Of a DNA stretch of 64,000 bases, positions 8,086 through 18,142 are shown piece by piece. The stretch is from an uncultured Actinoplanes sp. (GTDB taxonomy: Bacteria; Actinomycetota; Actinomycetes; Mycobacteriales; Micromonosporaceae), in contig NZ_CAKUCL010000005.1 of NCBI RefSeq assembly GCF_934643405.1, positions 6,578 to 70,577 of the forward strand, in the 5' to 3' direction. Every line of letters begins with the position of its first letter. Within the stretch, counting starts at the first letter, position 1. The notes beneath the pieces are model-generated. The model worked only from the letters and a program-made list of their open reading frames with translations. It ran no database searches and was not told where the DNA came from. Position numbers and translations under genes: made by a program.

Positions 8086-9262
8086 GCGCCACCTCCTGAT
8101 GCTCGGGTTCCGCCCGGACCGGCACCGGCCACCGCCGCCAGACGGCGACGTGCAGGATCACCACCATGCCGACGAAGTTGAGCCCGGCCAGGGTGATCCA
8201 CGACAGCTCGTCGATGCGGTGCAGGTGCGCCGTACGGGCGAGGACGTCCAGGCCCACGTAGAGGACCACCGAGAGGACCGCGGTGGCGGCCAGCGAGACG
8301 CCGTCCGCGCCCTTCGCCAGCCTGGTGGCGGGCCAGCCGTCGAACAGCATGGCGACGACCAGGCCGGCCCCGACCACGACGCCGCTGAGGGCGCCGATCA
8401 GGCCGTCCCCGGCGCCGGACGCGCGCAGGACGGCGTACGTGATCGCGGTCAGCGCGAGCAGCGCGACGTTCGACGTGACCAGGCGGACCGCGCGCCTGGT
8501 GATCAGGGTGAACGGGCGTCCGTGCAGGACCACGAAGAACACCACCTGCCAGGCGCCGAGGACGATCAGCCAGATGCCGAAAGTCTCCCGGCTGAGCCGG
8601 GTGATCGGGCCGGGATCGACCAGGAGGAGCCAGGCGGCCAGGGCGACGACCCAGGACAGGACCAGGGCGGCGACGCCGGAGCGGATGCGGCCGAGCCCGC
8701 GCAGCGGCCACCCCTCGGTGACCAGGGTCAGCTGCAGCATGGCGGTGAAGGCGGCGCCGGCCAGGCCCATGGTCGCCGGGTAGGTGACCGGGTGGCCCGG
8801 GCCGGGGTCGGCGAGGAAGACGCCCCGCAGGTCGAGGCCGGTGACGACGGCCTGACCCAGCGCGGTGAAGACGACGCCGGCGCCGGCCACCAGCAGGGTG
8901 TCGGTGAGCCCGGCCCACCCGGCGCGCAGGCTGGCGCCCGGCCAGTCCTGCCACCAGAACGCGATCGTGGCCAGCGCGGGCAGCGCGAAGGTGGTGAGCG
9001 GGCCGAGGACCAGGGCGGTGTCCTCGACGTCGCCGAGGCTGACCGCGAGGAGGATCGCCACCGGGGTGATCACCGCGAGACCGGCCAGCCCGGTCCACGG
9101 CTGGGTGGTCGCCCGGATCGCGGTGGGGCGGCGGCCGGCCAGCGGCGGGGTGTCGCGGTAGCCCCGCAGCCGGGCCTTCGGCGCCATGATCAACTTTTGG
9201 GCGGTCGTCGCACGCGTCACGAGACCGCCATGATCCTCTGCATAGCTCGCCACGTTATGCAT
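8075..9262 (-). CDS. Ten-helix integral membrane protein of unknown function, first gene of the molybdoenzyme operon
   Basis: 395 residues from ATG 9262, with GAGGAGG 7 nt upstream. After a polar N-terminus of about 55 residues I count ten hydrophobic segments, roughly at 57-77, 84-106, 115-139, 150-172, 181-201, 212-233, 245-267, 274-296, 305-325 and 334-356, and a short polar tail. Many Trp and Gly lie at helix ends (FWWQDWPGAS, VTEGWPLRGLG). I do not recognise a family and see no transporter signature. Tight coupling to xdhC and the oxidoreductase suggests substrate uptake, product export or membrane tethering of the enzyme; this is inference only. Confidence 0.75.
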   Translation of the reverse strand: MHNVASYAEDHGGLVTRATTAQKLIMAPKARLRGYRDTPPLAGRRPTAIRATTQPWTGLAGLAVITPVAILLAVSLGDVEDTALVLGPLTTFALPALATIAFWWQDWPGASLRAGWAGLTDTLLVAGAGVVFTALGQAVVTGLDLRGVFLADPGPGHPVTYPATMGLAGAAFTAMLQLTLVTEGWPLRGLGRIRSGVAALVLSWVVALAAWLLLVDPGPITRLSRETFGIWLIVLGAWQVVFFVVLHGRPFTLITRRAVRLVTSNVALLALTAITYAVLRASGAGDGLIGALSGVVVGAGLVVAMLFDGWPATRLAKGADGVSLAATAVLSVVLYVGLDVLARTAHLHRIDELSWITLAGLNFVGMVVILHVAVWRRWPVPVRAEPEHQEVAHAA

Positions 9263-9367
9263 CGAGACCTCCTCGGGCTTTTATCGTCTTGCTTCCCGAG
9301 CGGCGACTTCTTGCCGTTGGCTGCGTCAAATGACGGTAAAGGTGCGGGCCGTGGTCCGGTATGTCGT

Positions 9368-10216
9368 CTATGCCATGGTCCGGCGGTACTGGGTCGGTGA
9401 CATGCCGATGTGCCGCCGCAGGGCCGCGGACAGATGCGCCGAGCTGCTGAAACCGCACCGGAAGGCGATCTCGGTGATCGGGGCCCGGCCGCCGGCCAGC
9501 AGACGGCACGCGGCCTCGATCCGCAGACGGGTCAGGTACCGCCGGGGTGGTTCGCCGATCGCCGACCGGAACATGCGCACGAAGTGGAACGTGCTGAGCC
9601 CCGCCGCGGCGCCGATGTCGGCCAGGGTGATCGGCAGGCCGAGGTTCTCGTGCATGAAGTCGACGGCGCGGCGCAGTCTCGGGTCGTCCGGGCCGATGCG
9701 CTCGTTCTCCCGGCCGGCCTGGGACAGCAGGTGCACGGCGAGGAACATGGCGGCCGACTCCGCGTACAGGTCGTCCGCGCCGGCCGCGGCCGCGTCGGCC
9801 ATCGCGAGCATGGTCGTCTCGACGACCCGGTCGTGGGTGCCGAGCGTGTCGGGCAGCTCCTCGGGGGCCACGTCGCGGTGCCACAGGTCGGCGGCGAGGC
9901 CGACGAGCATGCGGCCGGGAAGGTAGAGGTGCAGGGTTTCCTTGTGCTCCGCCGAGGAGGTGCGCCAGCGCAGCGTGACCGGCCGTCCGGGCGCCGTCAT
10001 GCCGAGCCGGCCCGGCCCGTAGTCGCAGCGGTGCCACCGCCCGCCGTCCTGGCGTGACTCGACGACCGCCCGCCCCCGGGTGGTGAGCACGAGGGTGTGC
10101 TCGCTGCGCGCCGGCAGCTCCCGGCGCTCGGCGACACGGTCGTTGACCACACGGTGCAGTTGCACCGAGCGCCAGCCCGCGTGCCCGGAGCTGTCGAAGA
10201 CGGCCGTCGCTTGCAT
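9368..10216 (-). CDS. AraC/XylS family transcriptional regulator
   Basis: 282 residues. The C-terminal 100 residues form a double helix-turn-helix: first HTH ITLADIGAAAGLSTFHFVRM, second ITEIAFRCGFSSSAHLSAAL followed by the signature GMSPTQYRR. The N-terminal part is a cupin-like sensing domain with little conservation. It lies in the same orientation 105 bp upstream of the molybdoenzyme operon, so it is the likely activator of that operon; aldehydes or their precursors would be the natural inducers (inference). There are about 130 bp to the next gene upstream. Confidence 0.9.
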   Translation of the reverse strand: MQATAVFDSSGHAGWRSVQLHRVVNDRVAERRELPARSEHTLVLTTRGRAVVESRQDGGRWHRCDYGPGRLGMTAPGRPVTLRWRTSSAEHKETLHLYLPGRMLVGLAADLWHRDVAPEELPDTLGTHDRVVETTMLAMADAAAAGADDLYAESAAMFLAVHLLSQAGRENERIGPDDPRLRRAVDFMHENLGLPITLADIGAAAGLSTFHFVRMFRSAIGEPPRRYLTRLRIEAACRLLAGGRAPITEIAFRCGFSSSAHLSAALRRHIGMSPTQYRRTMA

Positions 10217-10345
10217 GTGGTCACGCTACGACCGCCCGGCGCCGGAGCAAGGGTGCTGCGTCCCAGGTCACAGCGGCCCGGAGCGGCGCCGGGGTGCAGG
10301 TCGCACCGGTGAGGTGAGGGTGCGGGGACGCTTCGGCCGGGGACC

Positions 10346-10537
10346 TCAGCGACCGGGCGGCCCGGAGCGGCCGCCCGAGCGGGCCAGGAGGGCGCCGGCG
10401 AGCAGACCGGCCAGGCCGCAGAGGAACGCCGTGCCGGCGACCGAGTCGGCCCGGTCCTCCGCTCCCCCGAGCCACCCCCACGCGGCCCCGGCGAGCACGC
10501 CCAGGGCGAGGCCGATCAGCGGCCGGCGCAAGCTCAT
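10346..10537 (-). CDS. Small two-helix membrane protein (63 aa)
   Basis: Starts MSLRRPLIGLALGVLAGAAW; two hydrophobic segments (about 6-22 and 36-52) separated by a short polar loop GGAEDRADS, and a Gly/Arg/Ser tail. The positive-inside pattern and the paired helices make it look like a real small membrane protein, but it has no clear ribosome site and no recognised family. It lies beyond the terminator of the sugar ABC operon, so it must be transcribed separately or by readthrough. Confidence 0.4.
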   Translation of the reverse strand: MSLRRPLIGLALGVLAGAAWGWLGGAEDRADSVAGTAFLCGLAGLLAGALLARSGGRSGPPGR

Positions 10538-10570
10538 GCCGGCAAGCCAAGCCCATCCGGGGCGCCGGGG

Positions 10571-10619
10571 CAAGAAAAGGCGAAGCCGCCGCGCCCGCGC
10601 AGGACGCGACGGCTTCGCC
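10571..10619 (-). terminator. Rho-independent terminator of the sugar ABC transporter operon
   Basis: Perfect 10-bp arms at 10579-10588 and 10610-10619 (GGCGAAGCCG and complement), extended after one mismatch by 4 more pairs. On the minus strand the hairpin is followed by TTTTCTTG. It lies 74 bp after the permease stop codon and is the most classical intrinsic terminator in the window. Confidence 0.85.
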
Positions 10620-10692
10620 CGCAAGCCCGGCCGCCGGCCACCCGGCCGGCGCGGTCCGCTCCGGCCCGCTGTCGGGCTCGGCCCGGGGCCGG

Positions 10693-11942
10693 TCAGCGGG
10701 TGGCGCCGGCCCGGCGCTTGGTCCAGACGTCGAACGCGACCGCGGCCAGCAGCACCGCGCCCTTGACCAGCATGACCTGCTCGCTCGGCGAACCGATCAG
10801 GCTCATGCCGTTGTTGATGACACCCATGATGAGGCCACCGGTGATGGCGCCGGCCACCTTGCCCACGCCGCCCTGGACCGCGGCGCCGCCGATGAAGGCC
10901 GCGGCGATCGCGTCCAGCTCGAACTGGTTGCCGGCGGTCGGGTTGGCCTGGTTGAGGCGCCCGGCGAAGATGATGCCGGCCAGCGCGGACAGCACACCCA
11001 TGTTCACGAAGATCCAGAAGATGACCGACTTGACCTTCACGCCGGACAGCGTCGCGGCCTGCAGGTTGCCGCCGACCGCGTAGATCTGCCGGCCGAACAC
11101 CGACCGGTTGGCCAGCACCGTGTAGCCGAGCACGAGCACCGCGAGCAGCACCAGCACCCAGGGCAGGTTGCGGAACCGGGCCAGCTGCACGATCACGAAC
11201 ATGACCACGAGGGACGCGAGCGCGATCTTCAGGACGAACAGCGGCAGCGCGTCGACGGCCTGGCCGTAGCGCACCCGGCCGGCCCGCGAACGCCACTGGG
11301 TGATCACGATGCCGGCCACCGCGGCGAGACCGATCAGCAGGCTGAACAGGTCGGCGCCGCCGAGCGGGCCGAGGCCGATGTTGCCGAAGTACCCGGCGGT
11401 GAAGCCGTTCGACAGCGTGCGGACCTCTTCGGGGAACGGGCCGATGCCGCGGTTGCCCAGGATCATCAGGGTGATCGCGCGGAACAGCAGCATGCCGGCC
11501 AGCGTGACGATGAACGCCGGGATGCCGAAGTACGCCACCCAGTAGCCCTGCCACGCCCCGATGAGCGCGCCGGCGACCAGCGTGATGAGCACCGCGACGG
11601 GCCAGGCGATGTGGTTGTCGACCATCAGGACCGCGGCGACCGCGCCGCTGGCCGCGACGATGGAGCCGACCGACAGGTCGATGTGCCCCGCGATGATCAC
11701 CAGGATCATCCCGATCGCCAGGATCAGGATGTAGGAGTTCTGCACGATGATGTTGCTGATGTTCTGCGGCGCCAGCATGTCGCCGCCGGTGAGGATCGAG
11801 AACAGCAGCACGATCAGCGCGAAGGCGATGTAGATGCCGCTCTGCCGCAGGTTGACGCTGAACCGGCGGCCGCCGCCGGCGCCGGTGTCCGGGGTGGCCG
11901 GCGTCGCGTCGACGGCGAGGTCGGCGTTGGTGGGTGCGAGGC

Positions 11943-11946
<4 letters not shown>
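10693..11946 (-). CDS. mmsB: Multiple-monosaccharide ABC transporter permease
   Basis: 417 residues, GTG start overlapping the ATPase stop (GTGA, 11943-11946). A polar N-terminus of about 30 residues is followed by about ten transmembrane segments. The family hallmarks are GHIDLSVGSIVAASGAVAA (about 86-104) and, near the C-terminus, IAAAFIGGAAVQGGVGKVAGAI-type sequence followed by NNGMSLIG. This is the BPD_transp_2 fold of ribose, xylose and multiple-sugar (GguB/MmsB) importers. It forms the membrane channel of the ChvE-MmsA-MmsB system. The insertion between helices (QWRSRAGRVRYGQAVDALP) is typical of the XylH/GguB branch rather than RbsC. Confidence 0.92.
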
Positions 11947-13474
<1,528 letters not shown>

Positions 13475-13475
<1 letters not shown>

Positions 13476-14602
13476 CAGCCCAGCTGCGCCTGGGTGTAGT
13501 AGCCGTTGTCGACGAGCTCCTTCTTGTAGTTGCTCTTGTCGACGATCACCGACTGCAGCAGCATCGACGGGACGACCTTGTTGCCGTTGTTGTAGTCCGT
13601 CGTGTTGTTCACCGTGGGCTTCTGTCCCTTGAGGATGGCGTCGGACATCTCGACCGTGGTCTTGGCCAGCTGACGCGTGTCCTTGTAGATCGTGGAGTAC
13701 TGCTCACCGGCGATGATGGACTTGACCGAGGCGAGCTCGGCGTCCTGGCCGGTGACCACCGGGTACGGCTGGGCGGCGGTGCCGTAGCCGGAGCTCTTGA
13801 GCGCCGACAGGATACCGATCGACAGACCGTCGTACGGCGACAGGACGCCGTTGACCTTGGCGCCGCTCTTGTAGGTGGAGGTCAGCAGATCCTCCATGCG
13901 CTTCTGGGCGGTCGCCGGGTCCCAGCGCAGGATGGCGATCGTCTTGAAGTCGGTCTGCTTGCTCTTGGCCACCAGCGTGCCGTTGTCCAGGTACGGCTTG
14001 AGCACGCTCATCGCGCCGTTGAAGAAGAACGTCGCGTTGTTGTCGTCCGGCGAGCCGGCGAACAGCTCCACGTTGAACGGGCCCTTCGCGGTGCCCTTCG
14101 AACCGTCGGCGTTGAGCACCTTCAGCCCGGTCAGCAGCGAGGTCGCCTGCTGCACGCCGACCTTGAAGTTGTCGAAGGTGGCGTAGTAGTCCACGTTGGG
14201 GCTGTTGCGGATCAGCCGGTCGTAGGCGATGACCGGGATGTTGTTGGCCTTCGCGTTCTCCAGCTGCGTGGTGATCGCGGTGCCGTCGATCGACGCGACG
14301 ATCAGGAGCTTGGCGCCCTTGGTGATCTGGTTGTCCAGCTGCTGCGTCTGGGTGGGGATGTCGTTCTCCGCGTACTGCAGGTCGACCTTGTACCCCAGGC
14401 CCTCGAGCTGCTTCTTCAGGTTGTCTCCGTCGGAGATCCAGCGCTCCGAGGAACGGGTCGGCATGGTGACGCCGATCAGGGCGCCCTTGTTGTCGCCCGC
14501 GCCCGCCGCCTTGTCGGCGGTCTTCTCGCTCGAGCCGCAGGCGGCCAGGGCGGCGGTAAGGACGACGGCGGAGGCCACGGCCCCCATCCGGGAAAATCTC
14601 AT
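13475..14602 (-). CDS. chvE: Multiple-monosaccharide ABC transporter substrate-binding lipoprotein
   Basis: 375 residues. Signal peptide MRFSRMGAVASAVVLTAALA with lipobox LAAC (Cys22), so it is lipid-anchored outside the membrane. The mature part is a type 1 periplasmic-binding-protein fold: IGVTMPTRSSERWISDGDNL, TKGAKLLIVASIDGTA, IPVIAYDRLI and VVTGQDAELASVKSI are hallmarks of ChvE/XylF-type sugar receptors. Start ATG 14602 has GAAGGAGT at good distance. It is the first gene of the importer operon; a consensus -35 TTGACA and a LacI-like half-palindrome lie just upstream, suggesting sugar-responsive repression. Confidence 0.94.
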
Positions 14603-14640
14603 CGCGCGTTACTCCTTCATCGGGGGGCGGCGTGGCGTCG

Positions 14641-14670
14641 AGTGTGAACGCTAACAACAACTTGTGTCAA
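14641..14670 (-). promoter_or_regulatory. Promoter and LacI-like operator of the chvE operon
   Basis: Perfect -35 TTGACA (14670-14665, minus strand); an 18-nt spacer leads to a weak -10 CACACT (14646-14641). Inside lies TGTTAGCGTTCACA (14656-14643), an imperfect dyad (10 of 14 positions symmetric) resembling LacI-family operators with the central CG. A repressor bound here would sit between -35 and -10. No LacI-type gene is in the window. Confidence 0.5.
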
Positions 14671-14720
14671 CAGGATGCGGCAACGTCCTTGAAACACGTC
14701 GGCGCAGATCAGAGGCCGAA

Positions 14721-14736
14721 CTGTTATCGATAACAG
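14721..14736. promoter_or_regulatory. Perfect 16-bp palindrome, LacI-type operator candidate
   Basis: CTGTTATCGATAACAG is perfectly self-complementary, AT-rich in a very GC-rich background, and has the central CG typical of LacI-family sites. It lies 119 bp upstream of chvE and 43 bp upstream of the divergent methyltransferase, so it could control either or both, or form a loop with the weaker dyad at 14643-14656. Confidence 0.6.
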
Positions 14737-14778
14737 CTCGCGTTCGCGACGCGCCCGAAGGTATGGCTGGATGGAGGC

Positions 14779-15627
14779 ATGACGACCGATTCCCGCTTCG
14801 ACGACACCACCCGCCACCGGTTCGCGGCCATCGAGAGGAACTGGGACGAGCGCACGCCGATCCACGTGGCCAGCGGTTTCTACAGTGTGGCCTCGAAGGA
14901 CCCGGCCAGCTGGTTCGCCCCGTACGAATGGGAGGACCTCGGCGATCTCACCGGGCGCGATGTGGTGCATCTGCAGTGTCACCTGGGCACCGAGACGGCT
15001 GCGTTCGCCGAGCGGGGCGCCCGTACGGTAACCGGTTTGGACTTTTCGGCGGCTGCTGTGGAACAGGCCCGGCGCATCGCAGCATCAAAAAATCTGGACA
15101 TCGCTTTCGTCCGGGCGAACGTGTACGACGCCGTGGAGACGCTCGGCGCCCGCCGGTTCGACGTGGTTTACACCGGCAAGGGCGCCCTGTGCTACCTGCC
15201 CGACCTGGACCGCTGGGCCGCCACGGTGGCCGCGCTGCTGCGCCCCGGCGGGATCGTGTCGGTCGTGGAGTTCCACCCGCTGCTGGTGTCGCTGGGCCTG
15301 GTGCCGGCCTCCCCCGACGACCGCGACCTGCTGCTGCGCAACGACTACCTGGAGGGTCGCGGCGCGCGGGAGATCGACGCGACGTACACCTACACCGACG
15401 GGCCGCCGCTGACCGGCGCGACCACCAGCTACGAGTGGGCGCACGGCCTGGGCGAGGTGGTGACCGCGCTGGTCACCGCCGGGCTCACCGTCCGGTCGCT
15501 GCGGGAGAGCGACGCGCTGCCGTGGCCGCGCTGGCCGCACATGGTCCCGGCCGGCGACGGCTTCTTCCGGCTGCCGGACCCCGCGCCGCGCATCCCGCTG
15601 TTCTACGCGCTGGTGGCGTCCGCGTAG
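14779..15627 (+). CDS. Class I SAM-dependent methyltransferase
   Basis: 282 residues; ATG with GGAGG almost adjacent. SAM-binding motif I is VVHLQCHLGTETAAFAERGA (about 62-81), followed by VTGLDFSAAAVEQAR (acidic residue at the end of beta 2) and FDVVYTGKGALCYLPD (motif for beta 4). The C-terminal half (FHPLLVSLGLV, TYTYTDGPPLTGATTSYEW) matches a broadly distributed actinobacterial methyltransferase family without known substrate. It is monocistronic, divergent from the sugar importer with 176 bp between starts. Confidence 0.88.
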   Translation: MTTDSRFDDTTRHRFAAIERNWDERTPIHVASGFYSVASKDPASWFAPYEWEDLGDLTGRDVVHLQCHLGTETAAFAERGARTVTGLDFSAAAVEQARRIAASKNLDIAFVRANVYDAVETLGARRFDVVYTGKGALCYLPDLDRWAATVAALLRPGGIVSVVEFHPLLVSLGLVPASPDDRDLLLRNDYLEGRGAREIDATYTYTDGPPLTGATTSYEWAHGLGEVVTALVTAGLTVRSLRESDALPWPRWPHMVPAGDGFFRLPDPAPRIPLFYALVASA

Positions 15628-15648
15628 CCGGCTCGTAGCTGTCTCGGC

Positions 15649-16116
15649 CTAGCTGCCTCCGACAGCCGTGACCGCCTCGTGCCGGACGGGGAAGTTCACC
15701 GAATTGGCGATGAAGCATGTTTCGTGCGCCTGCTTGTGCAGCGCCTCGACCTGCTCGCTCGTGGCCGGCCCGGCAACGGTCACCTCCGGCCGCAGCACGA
15801 CCTCGGTGAACCGGCCACTGTTGCCGGGCTCCTCCCGCATGACACCGGTGGCGGCGTCCACATAGCCGGTCACCACCACGCCGGCCCGCGCGCACAACGA
15901 CAGGAAGGTGAGCATGTGGCACTCCGACAGCGAGGCGACCAGCAGCTCCTCCGGGTTCCACCGCTCCGGCGAGCCACGGAACGCGGTGTCGGCGCTGCCC
16001 TTCAGCACCGGCTTGCCCTCGACGATCACGTCGTGGTCCCGCACGTAGTCGCGGTAACCGGCCCCCGTGTCGCCGCTCCAGCGCACCGTGACCCGATAGT
16101 CGTGCTGCCTGCTCAC
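15649..16116 (-). CDS. OsmC family peroxiredoxin-like protein
   Basis: 155 residues. GTG start overlaps the GntR gene stop (GTGA) and has AAGGAG at ideal spacing. The two redox cysteines are present in LSECHMLTFLSLCAR (about residue 66) and KQAHETCFIANSV (about residue 133), with the conserved WNPEELLVASLSEC context. OsmC/Ohr-type proteins reduce organic hydroperoxides with thiol reductants. This belongs to the OsmC-like (YhfA/SACOL-type) group rather than strict Ohr. It is co-transcribed with the upstream GntR regulator. Confidence 0.9.
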   Translation of the reverse strand: MSRQHDYRVTVRWSGDTGAGYRDYVRDHDVIVEGKPVLKGSADTAFRGSPERWNPEELLVASLSECHMLTFLSLCARAGVVVTGYVDAATGVMREEPGNSGRFTEVVLRPEVTVAGPATSEQVEALHKQAHETCFIANSVNFPVRHEAVTAVGGS

Positions 16117-16748
16117 GTTATTTCTCCTTGCTCGGTGAGTACGGACATCGTGGCCAGGACGTGCCCACGCGCGTGGGCGGCGGCCTCCTGCGAAACGCCG
16201 TGGGTGATGGCTTCGATCAGCCGCCGGTGCTCGCCGTCCACCCGGGCCGGGCGGGCCGGCGCGCTCAACGAGGCCCGCGTGGAGACGGTGATCTGGTCCC
16301 AGATCCGCTCCAGCACCTCCGACGCCGCCGCGTTGCCGGCGAGCGTGGCGACATGCTGGTGGAACGCCCGGTTGTGCCGGGCACCCGCGACCAGATCTCC
16401 TTGCCGCGTGGCCTGATCGGCCAGATCGGCGTGCTCGGCCAGCCGGGCGACGCTCGCCGGGGACAGCTCGCCGTCCCGCTGCCGGCCGGCGGCCAGCTCC
16501 GCCGTCAACGCCTCGAGGGAGGCGCGCACGAGGTAGGCGTCCCGCAGCGCCTTGCTGTCCAGCTGGACCACCGTCACCCCGCGCCGGGCGGCCCGCACCA
16601 GGCCGTCGCTCTCCAGCCGCCGCAGCGCCTCACGAACCGGCGTCCGGCTGACCCCGAGCCGTTCGCACAGCTCCAGCTCGGTGACCGGCTGCCCGGCGGG
16701 GCAGATGCCGTGCACGATCAGGCCGCGAACATCGTTGTAGACGTCCAT
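16113..16748 (-). CDS. GntR family (FCD/FadR subgroup) transcriptional regulator
   Basis: 211 residues from ATG 16748 (a TTG 18 nt upstream is an alternative). N-terminal winged helix: TELELCERLGVSRTPVREAL (about 25-44) then RRLESDGLVRAARRGVTVV. The C-terminal all-helical FCD ligand domain includes RASLEALTAELAAGR and HNRAFHQHVATLAGN, whose histidines typically bind a metal and an organic acid. It probably represses itself and the downstream osmC-like gene. A possible -10 TATACA (16763-16758) sits only a few bases upstream of the start codon, so the mRNA may be leaderless or have a very short leader. Confidence 0.88.
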   Translation of the reverse strand: MDVYNDVRGLIVHGICPAGQPVTELELCERLGVSRTPVREALRRLESDGLVRAARRGVTVVQLDSKALRDAYLVRASLEALTAELAAGRQRDGELSPASVARLAEHADLADQATRQGDLVAGARHNRAFHQHVATLAGNAAASEVLERIWDQITVSTRASLSAPARPARVDGEHRRLIEAITHGVSQEAAAHARGHVLATMSVLTEQGEIT

Positions 16749-16765
16749 TGCATGCACTGTATACA
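16749..16765. promoter_or_regulatory. Twin 8-bp palindromes at the gntR start
   Basis: TGCATGCA (16749-16756) and TGTATACA (16758-16765) lie side by side immediately upstream of the gntR start codon. The second fits the TGTnnnACA form common for FadR-subgroup regulators and overlaps the candidate -10, so autoregulation is likely. Confidence 0.4.
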
Positions 16766-16919
16766 AAAGACGCGGCGACCGCGCTCCGCTTTTTCGCGCT
16801 CATGCGTCACCACACCTCCGAAGTCTTCACGCGACCGGACTCCGCGGCGCAACGCGCCGAGCGCACGGATCAATCTGCCCCCGCACCCGGCCGACCGGCA
16901 TGCGGACAGTCCGGCCGCC

Positions 16920-17420
16920 GATCACGCCCCTCAGGCTTCCGCGCCGCGAGCGCTTCAGCGTGAGCCGGGGGAAACAGCGGGTCATCGCTGCCATGCAGGA
17001 CCAGCGTCGGCGCGGTGATGGACGACAAGGAGGCCCGCCGGTCGTCGTCCCAGCGTCGTCCGGCGAGATCGTGATTCGTGGCGGCAGCGACGTTGCCGGC
17101 CCGGGCGTGGCAGCGCTCGACGAGGCCGCCGCGCGGCGGCCTCGTCGAAGGGCAGAACCTCGCCGTTGAGCACCCGCCAGGTCTGCGGATCGGCGTCGAC
17201 GCGCTGCTGTGCCGTCGCGCGGGGTGCCTTCGCGGAGGCCATCACGTGAGTGAGGAACCGTGCCGCCGGAGGGGGTAGTTCGCCGGCCGCAGGCGGGGGT
17301 TGTGGCCCATCGGAGACGACGCCATTGCCGTCAGCGTGCGGACGCGAACCGCTTGATGCACGGCGAGCCACTGCCCGATCGCCGCGCCCAGCGACGTCCC
17401 GACGATGTGCGCAGCGGGGC
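16920..17420 (-). pseudogene. Alpha/beta-hydrolase pseudogene (5' half lost, at least two frameshifts)
   Basis: Three minus-strand fragments in different frames together read as the second half of an alpha/beta hydrolase. Fragment 1 (about 17420-17242) has the nucleophile elbow HIVGTSLGAAIGQWLA (Ser codon at 17394-17392) and ends in an early TGA. Fragment 2 (about 17264-17125) has LTHVMASAKAP and VLNGEVLPFDEAAARR. Fragment 3 (about 17130-16925) has SITAPTLVLHGSDDPLFPP, the region of the catalytic acid. The C-terminal region with the catalytic His is degraded and the N-terminal half is absent, cut off where a transposase remnant begins. Not functional. Confidence 0.75.
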
Positions 17421-17600
17421 CGGCCGTTGTCGGTGCTGCTGACTGCCGGGCAGGCGGGCGACAATCCGCAGTTGCCGGCTCTGCTGGACGCGATCCGGGT
17501 GCATGACGGCGGACCGGGCCGGGCCGCGGAAGAAGCCGGACATGCTGATCGCGGACAAGGCATTCGACCAGCAGGTCTACCGGCGGCGCAGCTTCGATCT
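17421..17600 (+). mobile_element. IS5-type (DDE) transposase remnant
   Basis: The plus strand reads RPLSVLLTAGQAGDNPQLPA in one frame (from 17421) and, after a frameshift near 17520, PRKKPDMLIADKAFDQQVYRRR in another. These are conserved segments of IS5-family transposases, including the second Asp region (xMLIADKAFD), and the later QxVYRRR part appears fused by internal deletion. No start, no inverted repeats and less than a quarter of the usual length remain. It abuts the truncated hydrolase exactly, so the insertion and later decay explain the loss of the hydrolase 5' half. Confidence 0.75.
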
Positions 17601-17625
17601 GGCTCGATCATCGGCAGGACATGCC

Positions 17626-18114
17626 TTAGCCGAGCACGAAGATGAGCTCCTCGATGCCGTCCTCCGGGGCCGGCGCCTGCGCCTCCTGCGCCGGGTCGCG
17701 CCGGAAGCCGCACTTCTGCAGGACGCGGATCGACCCGGCGTTGTGCGCGACGACGTGGGCGTACAACGGCCGCTGCGGCACCACCTCGGCCACGAAGAGC
17801 CCGAGCGCGCGCGTCGCCACGCCACGGCCCCAGTGCTTGCGCCCGATCCAGTAGCCGACCAGCCGCCGGCCGCCGTCCGGCCAGCTACAGATGTTGCCGG
17901 CGACCGCGCCGTCCGCCACGATCGTCCGCACGACCGCGGTCTCGTCGAGCCGGACCGTCGCCCAGTGCGCGTCGAACCGCTCCCGATCGCGTGCCGGGAA
18001 CGCCGCCATCTCGGTCGCCACCGCGTCCGCCTGGTGACCGAAGAACACGTCGAGATCGTCGTCCTCGACGGCCCGCAGGCACACCCCGTCCGGCACGTCC
18101 ACGTCTCCGGTCAT
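17626..18114 (-). CDS. GNAT family N-acetyltransferase
   Basis: 162 residues from ATG 18114 (MTGDVDVPDGVCLRAVED). It has the acetyl-CoA binding motif RKHWGRGVATRALGLFVAEV (motif A, R/Q-x-x-G-x-G/A) at about 98-117 and the C-terminal VAHNAGSIRVLQKCGFRRD typical of RimJ/RimL-like N-acetyltransferases. The substrate (protein N-terminus or small amine) is not readable. It ends just beside the IS remnant and is transcribed away from the signalling genes at 18.1-19.9 kb, whose last stop is 29 bp upstream in the same direction. Confidence 0.9.
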   Translation of the reverse strand: MTGDVDVPDGVCLRAVEDDDLDVFFGHQADAVATEMAAFPARDRERFDAHWATVRLDETAVVRTIVADGAVAGNICSWPDGGRRLVGYWIGRKHWGRGVATRALGLFVAEVVPQRPLYAHVVAHNAGSIRVLQKCGFRRDPAQEAQAPAPEDGIEELIFVLG

Positions 18115-18142
18115 CCGCGCCACGCTAACAGCGCCGCCGCGG

